A stretch of 50,105 nt of DNA from Burkholderia sp. IMCC1007 (lineage in GTDB: Bacteria; Pseudomonadota; Gammaproteobacteria; Burkholderiales; Burkholderiaceae), in assembly GCF_027257875.1 (NCBI RefSeq), contig NZ_JAPVQY010000059.1, positions 1 through 50,105 of the forward strand. Reading direction: 5' to 3'. Of the stretch, positions 43,577 to 50,105 are shown one piece after another; position 1 is the first letter of the stretch, and the number at the start of each line of letters is the position of its first letter. The translations under genes and the position numbers were made by a program. The notes under the pieces are model-generated. The model searched no databases. It had not been told where the DNA came from and was given only the letters and a program-made list of their open reading frames with translations.

Positions 43577-43600
43577 AACGGCGCCCCGCAGGGCGCCGTT
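43577..43600. terminator. GC hairpin between convergent hexR and hemJ
   Basis: AACGGCGCC and GGCGCCGTT around six bases. No T run follows on the plus strand and only a weak T-rich tract on the minus, so it may be a poor or rho-assisted terminator. Confidence 0.5.
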
Positions 43601-43631
43601 GCGCACGGTTCGACGGCGACGCCCTCGCCGC

Positions 43632-44054
43632 TCAGAACGGCTTGATCACGACCAGCGCGACCGCCGCGAGCATGCCGAGCACCGGCAGTTCGTTGAACAC
43701 GCGATACCACTTGTCGGTGCGACGGTTCTCGCCGCGCTCGAACACCCGCAGCAGGTGCCCGCAATACGCGTGATAGACGATCAGCAGCAGCACGACCGTC
43801 ACCTTCGCGTGGATCCAGCCCTGCCCTTGGCCGATGCCGATCGCGAGCCAGAGCCACAACCCGCACGCGAGCGCCGGCACCGCGATGAACGTCATGAAGC
43901 GAAACAGCTTGCGCGCCATCAGCAGCAGGCGCCGCACCGCGGCCGGATCGGTCTCCATGGCCAGGTTCACGTAGATGCGCGGCAGGTAGAACAGCCCCGC
44001 GAACCACGCGGCGATCAGAACGATGTGGAACGTCTTGACCCAAAGCATTGCCAT
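43632..44054 (-). CDS. hemJ: Protoporphyrinogen IX oxidase HemJ / CopD-like
   Basis: 140 residues from ATG 44054, with four hydrophobic segments. The first, MLWVKTFHIVLIAAWFAGLF, carries the conserved His; LPRIYVNLA the Arg, and HAKVTVVLLLIVYHAYCGH the lysine and further histidines needed in HemJ. HemJ oxidises protoporphyrinogen IX in bacteria lacking HemG and HemY. It starts 23 bases after the proA stop. The haem role is by family. Confidence 0.85.
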   Translation of the reverse strand: MAMLWVKTFHIVLIAAWFAGLFYLPRIYVNLAMETDPAAVRRLLLMARKLFRFMTFIAVPALACGLWLWLAIGIGQGQGWIHAKVTVVLLLIVYHAYCGHLLRVFERGENRRTDKWYRVFNELPVLGMLAAVALVVIKPF

Positions 44055-44077
44055 CGGTTGTGCGCCTCGCTTGACGG

Positions 44078-45349
44078 TTACTGGCGGCCTTCGCCGTGCC
44101 CGAGCACGACGTACTTCAGCGACGTGAGCCCTTCCAGGCCGACCGGGCCTCGCGCGTGCAGCTTGTCGTTCGAAATGCCGATTTCCGCGCCGAGGCCGAA
44201 TTCGAAGCCGTCCGCGAAGCGCGTCGACGCGTTGACCATCACGCTCGCCGAATCGACTTCGCGCAGGAAGCGCATCGCGCGGTCGTGATCCTCGGTGACG
44301 ATCGCATCCGTGTGGTGCGACCCGTAGTGGTTGATGTGCTCGATCGCCGCGTCGAGGCCGTCGACGACCTTGATCGCGAGCACCGGCGCGAGATATTCGG
44401 TGTGCCAGTCCTCTTCGGTCGCATCGACGAGCGGGCCGACGCCGGCAGCGGCGAGCACCGCGCGCGCGGCCGCATCGACGCGCAGCTCGACCTGCTTGTC
44501 GCGATACAGCTTGCCGAGCGGCGGCAGCAGCGAGGCCGCGATGCCGCTCGACACGAGCAGCGTCTCCATCGTGTTGCAGGTGCCGTAGCGATGCGTCTTC
44601 GCGTTGTCGCACACCGTCAGCGCCTTCGCGAGATCGGCGCGATCGTCGACATACACGTGGCAGATGCCGTCGAGGTGCTTGATCATCGGCACACGCGCCT
44701 CGTTGATCAGGCGCTCGATCAGGCTCTTGCCGCCGCGCGGCACGATCACGTCGACGTACTCGGTCATCGTGATCAGCTTGCCGACCGCCGCGCGATCGGC
44801 GGTCGCGACGACCTGCACCGCGTCCTGCGGCAGGCCGGCCGCCTCGAGCCCTTCGCCGATCAGCTTCGCGAGCGCCGCGTTCGACTCGAGCGCTTCGGAG
44901 CCGCCGCGCAGGATCGTCGCGTTGCCCGACTTCAGGCACAGCGCGGCCGCGTCGATCGTCACGTTCGGGCGCGACTCGTAGATGATCCCGATCACGCCGA
45001 GCGGCACGCGCATCTGGCCGACCTGGATCCCGCTCGGGCGGTACTTGAGGTTGCCGATCTCGCCGATCGGATCGGCGAGCGACGCGACCTGGCGCAGCCC
45101 TTCGACCATCGTGTTCAGCGCCTTGTCCGACAGCGTCAGGCGATCGATGAACGCCGCATCGAGCCCCTTTTCGCGCGCGCGGGCCACGTCGCGTGCATTC
45201 GCATCCTTCAGCGCCTGCGCATCGCGTTCGATCGCGCGGGCCACGGCGTCGAGCGCCGCGTTCTTCGCGGCCGTGCTCGCGCGCGCCATCGCGCGGGAAG
45301 CGTGCCGGGCACGGCGGCCCAGGTCCGTCATGTACTGATCGATATCCAT
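44078..45349 (-). CDS. proA: Gamma-glutamyl phosphate reductase
   Basis: 423 residues. Aldehyde-dehydrogenase-like: GVIGIIYESRPNVTIDAAAL and GGSEALESNAAL in the NADPH half, VIVPRGGKSLIERL, and the active-site Cys in DNAKTHRYGTCNTMETLL; the ending FADGFEFGLGAEIGISNDKL is the ProA signature. Second step of proline synthesis. proB is not in the window, so the pathway's genes are split here. A TACAAT box lies upstream. Confidence 0.97.
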   Translation of the reverse strand: MDIDQYMTDLGRRARHASRAMARASTAAKNAALDAVARAIERDAQALKDANARDVARAREKGLDAAFIDRLTLSDKALNTMVEGLRQVASLADPIGEIGNLKYRPSGIQVGQMRVPLGVIGIIYESRPNVTIDAAALCLKSGNATILRGGSEALESNAALAKLIGEGLEAAGLPQDAVQVVATADRAAVGKLITMTEYVDVIVPRGGKSLIERLINEARVPMIKHLDGICHVYVDDRADLAKALTVCDNAKTHRYGTCNTMETLLVSSGIAASLLPPLGKLYRDKQVELRVDAAARAVLAAAGVGPLVDATEEDWHTEYLAPVLAIKVVDGLDAAIEHINHYGSHHTDAIVTEDHDRAMRFLREVDSASVMVNASTRFADGFEFGLGAEIGISNDKLHARGPVGLEGLTSLKYVVLGHGEGRQ

Positions 45350-45442
45350 GGTGTGACTCGAGAAGCGAGCCGCTTGGCGCGGCATGAATTCGGGGAAAGC
45401 GCGCAGCGCGGCAGCAGGAAGGGCCGCGCCGGCCAACGGAAT

Positions 45443-45448
45443 ATTGTA
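45443..45448 (-). promoter_or_regulatory. -10 box TACAAT, proA promoter
   Basis: TACAAT on the minus strand about 95 bases before the proA ATG and in the short gap after holA, so proA-hemJ may be transcribed apart from leuS-lptE-holA. Confidence 0.45.
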
Positions 45449-45487
45449 AGCGGGTTGCGATGCGGGCGCTGACGGCCCCGACGAGGC

Positions 45488-46582
45488 TTAACGCCGCACG
45501 CGACCCGCGGTCGGCGGTCGTTCGCCGCGCTCGCCTGCCACCGTCATCGCGAGCTGGAACAGGCCGTCCCACGGATCGGGCGGCGGATCGTCCTGCGTGC
45601 GGCGGCCCGGCGTGATGGCCGACAGCCCTTTGACCTGCCGGTCGAGCTTCGCGGCGAACGCGAGCGCCTTCTCGAGCGTCGCTTCCGACACGCGGTTCAG
45701 CGCAGGCGCGATCAGCCGCTCGCGCGGGCCCCACACGCGGTTCTCGCGCAGCAGCGTGGCCAGCGGCTTGCCGGCCGTCGTGCCGCGCTTGATCCGCAGC
45801 AGCGTGCGCAATTCCTCGACGACGGCCCACATCACGAGCACGATCGCCTCGCCCTCGCCTTTCAGCCCGTCGATCATCCGCGCGAGCCGCGCGGCGTCGC
45901 CGGCGAGCATCGCTTCGTTCAGCTTGAAGACGTCGTAGCGCGCGACGTTCAGCACCGCGTCGTGCACCTGCTCGAACGCGAGCACGCCCTGCGGATACAG
46001 CAGCCCGAGCTTCTGGATTTCCTGGTGCGCGGCGAGCAGGTTGCCCTCGACGCGCTCCGCGATGAACTGCAGCGCGCGCCGGCCGTCGTCGCCGGGCGCG
46101 ACGCGCTGGCCCTGCATCGACAGACGCTGGCCGATCCAGTTCGGCAGCTGCGCGCGGTCGACCGGATCGATCTTCAGCGCGACGCCGCCGTTCTGCAGCG
46201 CGGTGAACCACGCGGATTTCTGCGTGGCCGCATCGAGACGCGGCAACGTGACGAGCATCAGCGCGTCGGGGTTGGGCGTGGCCGCGAGCGTCTTCAGCGC
46301 ATCGGCGCCTTCCTTGCCCGGCTTGCCCGACGGAATGCGCAGCTCGATCAGCTGACGCTCGCCGAACAGCGACATCGCCTGGGTCGCGCCGAGCAGCACG
46401 CTCCAGTCGAAGCCGCGCTCGACCGTATGCACCGAACGCTCGGTGAAACCGGCCGCGCGCGCGGCCGCACGAATGCGGTCGCACGCTTCCTGCGCGAGCA
46501 GCGGCTCGTCGCCATACACGGTGTAGAGCCCGGCCATCCCCTTCGCGAGGTGCGGCTCCAGCGCATCAAGTCGCAATTGCAT
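45488..46582 (-). CDS. holA: DNA polymerase III subunit delta
   Basis: 364 residues. HolA is the clamp-loader wrench that opens the beta clamp. Visible: the N-terminal YTVYGDEPLLAQEACDRIRA, the AMSLFGERQLIELRIPSGKP segment (clamp-contact element MSLF), NLLAAHQEIQKLGLLY and the late helical collar domain. It follows lptE by 18 bases; leuS-lptE-holA is a common proteobacterial order. Confidence 0.95.
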   Translation of the reverse strand: MQLRLDALEPHLAKGMAGLYTVYGDEPLLAQEACDRIRAAARAAGFTERSVHTVERGFDWSVLLGATQAMSLFGERQLIELRIPSGKPGKEGADALKTLAATPNPDALMLVTLPRLDAATQKSAWFTALQNGGVALKIDPVDRAQLPNWIGQRLSMQGQRVAPGDDGRRALQFIAERVEGNLLAAHQEIQKLGLLYPQGVLAFEQVHDAVLNVARYDVFKLNEAMLAGDAARLARMIDGLKGEGEAIVLVMWAVVEELRTLLRIKRGTTAGKPLATLLRENRVWGPRERLIAPALNRVSEATLEKALAFAAKLDRQVKGLSAITPGRRTQDDPPPDPWDGLFQLAMTVAGERGERPPTAGRVRR

Positions 46583-46600
46583 CGGTGCGTGCGCCGGCGA

Positions 46601-47152
46601 TCAGAGCGGCGGCGGCGGCAGCGGCGCGCCCGGCGCCACGCCCGGCACCACGTCCTGCGGCGCCGGCGTCAGCGAATGGACGATCGCGAGACGCCGCATC
46701 AGCTGGTCGACGGCATCGTTCGCCATGTCCGCGTACAGGATGTCGGCTTCCTGCGCCTTCGCGTTGGTGTACTGGTCGCTGTACGTCATCGCGCGGTTCA
46801 GCGCGATCGCGCTCGGCGGGATCAGCACGGTGCCGTCCTTGCTCGTCAGCGTGTAGTTCAGCGTGTAGAACAGCGCGTATTCCTGTGCGGAGCCGTACTT
46901 GTTGAGCGTCAGCGTGTTCTGGCCACGCGACTCCGACATGTTCAGCACGACGTCGGCGTCGTCCGCCGACTTGACGATCTTCGTGTCGCTGCCGGCCTCG
47001 ACGAGGCGCGTGAGCCGCGCCTCGACAGCCGGCGGCGCGCCGGCCACGAACAGGTGCTTGAACGCGTAGTCCTGCTGGCCGCGCAACTGGAAGCCGCATG
47101 CCGACAGCACGACCGCGCTGCCGACGAGCATCAAAAACGATCTGCGGATCAC
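46601..47152 (-). CDS. lptE: LPS-assembly lipoprotein LptE
   Basis: 183 residues from GTG 47152, decided by AAGGAG six to eleven bases upstream. Lipoprotein signal with lipobox VLSAC: Cys19 is the lipidated residue, followed by the typical GFQLRGQ. LptE plugs the LptD barrel in the outer membrane and helps insert LPS. The tail after residue 165 is Pro rich (PGAPLPPPPL). It starts 38 bases after leuS. Confidence 0.95.
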   Translation of the reverse strand: MIRRSFLMLVGSAVVLSACGFQLRGQQDYAFKHLFVAGAPPAVEARLTRLVEAGSDTKIVKSADDADVVLNMSESRGQNTLTLNKYGSAQEYALFYTLNYTLTSKDGTVLIPPSAIALNRAMTYSDQYTNAKAQEADILYADMANDAVDQLMRRLAIVHSLTPAPQDVVPGVAPGAPLPPPPL

Positions 47153-47190
47153 CTTCGCTCCTTCTGTGTGCGCCCGACGGCCAACGGCCG

Positions 47191-49785
47191 TCAGACGACG
47201 ATGTTCACGAGGCGGCCCGGCACGACGACGATCTTCTTCGCCGGCTTGCCGTCGCTGAACTTCGCGAACGCTTCGTCGGCCACCGCCGCCGCTTCGATCG
47301 CGTCGCGGCTCGCGTCCTTCGCGACCTTCAGCGCGCCGCGCACCTTGCCGTTCACCTGCAGCACGAGTTCGATCTCGGCCTGCTCGAGCGCGGCTTCGTC
47401 GACCTTCGGCCACGGTGCGTCGAGCAGCGGGCCGAATTCGTCCGCGTAGCCGAGCGCCTTCCACAGCTCGAACGTGATGTGCGGCACGACCGGGTACAGC
47501 ACGCGCAGCAGCACGCCGTACGTCTCGCGCAGCACGGCGGGCGTCGCGCCCTTCGCGCCGTCGATCGCGTTCAGCATCTTCATCGCGGCCGACACGACCG
47601 TGTTGTACTGCAGACGCTGGTAGTCGAAATCGGCCTGCTTCAGCACGCTGTAGATCTCGCGGCGCAGCGCCTTGTCGGCGTCGCCGAGCGCGGCCGCGTC
47701 GAAACCGGCGCGCACGGCGAGCGCTTCACGGTTGCCCGCGCCGAAGCTCCACACGCGGCGCAGGAAGCGGCTCGCGCCTTCGACGCCCGCACCCGACCAC
47801 TCGAGCTGCTGCTCGGGCGGCGCGGCGAACATCGTGAACAGGCGCGCGGTATCGGCGCCGTACTGGTCGATCAGCAGCTGCGGATCGACGCCGTTGTTCT
47901 TCGACTTGGACATCTTCTCGATGCCGCCGAGCACGACCGGCTGGCCGTCCGCATTCAGCGTCGCGCCGACCGGGCGGCCCTTGTCGTCGTGCGTGACCGT
48001 CACGTCGAGCGGGTTGTACCAGGTCTTCTTGCCCGACGCGTCTTCGCGGTAGTACGTCTCGTTCAGCACCATCCCCTGCGTGAGCAGGTTCTTCGCCGGC
48101 TCGCCGAACTTCACGAGGCCGAGGTCGCGCATCACCTTGGTCCAGAAGCGCGAATACAGCAGGTGCAGGATCGCGTGCTCGATGCCGCCGATGTATTGAT
48201 CCATCGGCATCCAGTAATCGGTGCGCGCGTCGACCATCGTCTCGGCGTCCGGCGCCGTGTAGCGCGAGAAGTACCACGACGAATCGACGAAGGTGTCCAT
48301 CGTGTCGGTTTCGCGCTTCGCGGCCGCGCCGCACTTCGGGCACGTGCAGTTCAGGAACGCTTCGGACTTCGCGAGCGGGTTGCCCGAGCCGTCCGGCACG
48401 AGGTCTTCCGGCAGCACGACAGGCAGATCCTGCTCCGGCACCGGCACGTCGCCGCACGACGGGCAGTGGATGATCGGGATCGGCGTGCCCCAGTAGCGCT
48501 GGCGCGACACGCCCCAGTCGCGCAGGCGCCACGTGACCTGCTTGTCGCCGAAGCCGCCGGCCTTCAGGTCTGCCGCGACCGCGTCGACCGCTTCCGCATA
48601 GCGCAGGCCGTCGTACTTGCCGCTGTTCACGCAGACCGCGGTTTCCTTGTCGCCGTACCACTCCTGCCATGCGTCGAGCGAGTAAGTCTGCCCTTCGCTC
48701 GCGATCACCTGCTTGATCGGCAGACCGTATTTCTTCGCGAACGCGAAATCGCGCTCGTCGTGGCCGGGCACGCCCATCACCGCGCCTTCGCCATAGCTCA
48801 TCAGCACGTAGTTGCCGATCCACACCTCGACCGGCTCGCCGGTCAGCGGGTGCTTGACCGAGAAGCCGGTCGCGACGCCCTTCTTCTCCATCGTCGCGAC
48901 GTCGGCTTCGGCGACGCCGCCGCGCTTGCATTCGTCGATGAACGCCTGCAGCTCCGGCTTGCCCTGCGCGAGGCGCGTGGCGAGCGGATGCTCGGCCGCG
49001 ACCGCGCAGAACGTGACGCCCATGATCGTGTCGGCGCGCGTCGTGAACACGCGCAGCAGCTTCTGCTCGCCGTCGAGTTCGTACGGGAAGCCGAAGTTCA
49101 CGCCGAAGCTCTTGCCGATCCAGTTCTGCTGCATGATCTTCACGCGCTCGGGCCAGCCGAGGCCGTCGAGGTCGTTCAGCAGCTCATCCGCGTACTGCGT
49201 GATGCGCAGGTAGTACATCGGGATCTCGCGCTTCTCGACGAGCGCGCCCGAGCGCCAGCCGCGGCCGTCGATCACCTGCTCGTTCGCGAGCACGGTCTGG
49301 TCGACCGGGTCCCAGTTCACGGTGCCCGTCTTCTTGTATGCGATGCCCTTCTCGAGCATCTTCAGGAAGAGCCACTGGTTCCACTTGTAGTAGTCGGGCT
49401 TGCACGTCGCGATTTCGCGCGACCAGTCGATCGCGAGACCCATCGACTGCATCTGGCCCTTCATGTAGTCGATGTTGTCGTAGGTCCACTTCGCGGGCGG
49501 CACGCCGTTCGCCATCGCGGCGTTCTCGGCCGGCATCCCGAACGCATCCCAGCCCATCGGCATCAGCGTGTTGTAGCCGTTCATCCGCAGATAGCGGTAC
49601 ATCACGTCGTTGATCGTGTAGTTGCGCACGTGACCCATGTGCAGCTTGCCGGACGGGTACGGCAGCATCGACACGCAGTAGAACTTCGGCTTCTGCGAAT
49701 CTTCCTGCGTCTTGTAGGCATCGGCTGCGCGCCAGTCGCCCTGGGCGGCGGCTTCGACGTCGGCGGGTACGTATCTCTCGTGCAT
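47191..49785 (-). CDS. leuS: Leucyl-tRNA synthetase
   Basis: 864 residues, normal for bacterial LeuRS. HIGH-type motif in MLPYPSGKLHMGHVRNYTI near residue 40; the CP1 editing domain with the threonine-rich VFTTRADTIMGVTF and the GVPGHDERDFAFA site; the zinc-like segment CPSCGDVPVP and CTCPKCGA; KMSKSKNNGVDP near 620. The C-terminal domain for tRNA binding is complete (LVLQVNGKVRG). First of the leuS-lptE-holA unit. No strong ribosome site precedes the ATG. Confidence 0.98.
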   Translation of the reverse strand: MHERYVPADVEAAAQGDWRAADAYKTQEDSQKPKFYCVSMLPYPSGKLHMGHVRNYTINDVMYRYLRMNGYNTLMPMGWDAFGMPAENAAMANGVPPAKWTYDNIDYMKGQMQSMGLAIDWSREIATCKPDYYKWNQWLFLKMLEKGIAYKKTGTVNWDPVDQTVLANEQVIDGRGWRSGALVEKREIPMYYLRITQYADELLNDLDGLGWPERVKIMQQNWIGKSFGVNFGFPYELDGEQKLLRVFTTRADTIMGVTFCAVAAEHPLATRLAQGKPELQAFIDECKRGGVAEADVATMEKKGVATGFSVKHPLTGEPVEVWIGNYVLMSYGEGAVMGVPGHDERDFAFAKKYGLPIKQVIASEGQTYSLDAWQEWYGDKETAVCVNSGKYDGLRYAEAVDAVAADLKAGGFGDKQVTWRLRDWGVSRQRYWGTPIPIIHCPSCGDVPVPEQDLPVVLPEDLVPDGSGNPLAKSEAFLNCTCPKCGAAAKRETDTMDTFVDSSWYFSRYTAPDAETMVDARTDYWMPMDQYIGGIEHAILHLLYSRFWTKVMRDLGLVKFGEPAKNLLTQGMVLNETYYREDASGKKTWYNPLDVTVTHDDKGRPVGATLNADGQPVVLGGIEKMSKSKNNGVDPQLLIDQYGADTARLFTMFAAPPEQQLEWSGAGVEGASRFLRRVWSFGAGNREALAVRAGFDAAALGDADKALRREIYSVLKQADFDYQRLQYNTVVSAAMKMLNAIDGAKGATPAVLRETYGVLLRVLYPVVPHITFELWKALGYADEFGPLLDAPWPKVDEAALEQAEIELVLQVNGKVRGALKVAKDASRDAIEAAAVADEAFAKFSDGKPAKKIVVVPGRLVNIVV

Positions 49786-50077
49786 GGTGTGGTTCGGGCT
49801 AGGCTTTAAGCGGCGCGACGGCTCGCGCGCAGGATTGGATCGAAAATCGTGCTGGCCCGGCGGCGCTGCAGGCTCGCTGTTGCGAGGCCTGTGCGGGGTT
49901 TCCGGATATTTTCGGGGTTACCTGGAAAATGCCGGGTTACCTGGAAAAAACCTGCCAACCGGGAAAAACGATGATTATACCGTCAGCGCCGGCCCATCCG
50001 GCCGGTCTTGCGGCGCGCGGCCCGATCCCGCGGCGCACGGCCTCGCGCGATGCGCGGCGCGGCGGTTCGCCGGCGCG
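49786..50077 (-). promoter_or_regulatory. leuS leader with TATAAT box and a 15-bp direct repeat
   Basis: A perfect TATAAT stands at 49979-49974 on the minus strand; its -35 is poor. The transcript would start near 49967, with a 180-base leader. Just inside are two exact copies of TTTTCCAGGTAACCC (plus-strand 49915-49929 and 49934-49948), 19 bases apart. A short leader peptide rich in Leu was looked for and not found. From 49980 to 50077 nothing else is seen. Confidence 0.55.
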
Positions 50078-50105
50078 TCAGCGTTGCGCGGCCGGCGCGG
50101 CGGCG
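50078..50105 (-). CDS. Possible 3' end of an upstream gene
   Basis: On the minus strand the last codons would read AAAPAAQR then TGA (50080-50078). An Ala-rich tail before leuS is plausible, but eight codons are too few to name it; the gene would lie outside the window. Confidence 0.3.

Noticed and set aside
47098..49809. Plus-strand open frame of about 900 codons opposite leuS
   Set aside because: Antisense shadow of leucyl-tRNA synthetase, rich in Arg, His and Val with no domain.
49786..49980. T-box riboswitch or leucine-rich leader peptide before leuS
   Set aside because: No T-box sequence and no short frame with leucine codons was found; T-boxes are not expected in beta-proteobacteria.

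Overview
The window is ordinary beta-proteobacterial chromosome of the genus Burkholderia, most probably the B. cepacia complex. This rests on the very high GC content with strong third-position bias, the gene orders dusB-fis-purH-ruvCAB and leuS-lptE-holA-proA-hemJ, a tyrS-dtd pair, an Entner-Doudoroff cluster under a HexR-type regulator, and the leftmost Hcp end of a type VI secretion locus. The assignment is from gene content and protein sequence only; no database search was possible.

Layout. 1-2640 is an accessory patch: the 3' end of an hcp gene, a signal-less M23/LysM protein, a second frame that looks like its shifted C-terminus, a secreted four-cysteine protein (candidate immunity protein), and a scrap of an IS21-type istB gene. 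GC falls clearly below the rest of the window from about 1300 to 2640. 3086-16774 is core: nudJ-like-mnmA, a GltB-like FMN protein, a GST, pepP-ubiH, dusB-fis-purH, ruvC/ruvA/ruvB, and an MpaB-like oxygenase. 16800-26300: a histidine phosphatase, tyrS-dtd, anmK, erpA, the rplM-rpsI operon, a DUF1090-like periplasmic protein, a candidate small RNA with anti-Shine-Dalgarno loop, an OsmC protein, the RNase P RNA, and pyrC with a DUF3025 gene. 26336-29527: a class II glutamine amidotransferase, a 620-base AT-rich stretch, and an autotransporter gene whose passenger is nearly all deleted and whose frame is broken. 29659-35558: the glutamate/aspartate ABC transporter gltIJKL, glutamate dehydrogenase and a LysR regulator. 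35559-37449: a 255-base array of degenerate 11-bp repeats in front of purB. 37777-43518: gntP-gntK, edd-eda and divergent hexR, with two HexR-type operators between edd and hexR. 43632-49785: hemJ, proA, holA, lptE and leuS.

How it works together. Gluconate is imported by GntP, phosphorylated by GntK and degraded to pyruvate and glyceraldehyde-3-phosphate by Edd and Eda; HexR probably senses the KDPG intermediate and represses edd-eda and itself. GltIJKL imports glutamate/aspartate and GdhA links it to 2-oxoglutarate; a hairpin after gltI probably lowers expression of the membrane and ATPase genes. purH, purB and pyrC supply nucleotides. Most of the window is housekeeping. The best unexplained signals are the small RNA at 22868-22962 (minus), the hcp-linked effector/immunity-like cassette, the 11-bp array before purB, and a set of three genes whose -10 boxes sit so close to the start codon that their mRNAs should be leaderless.
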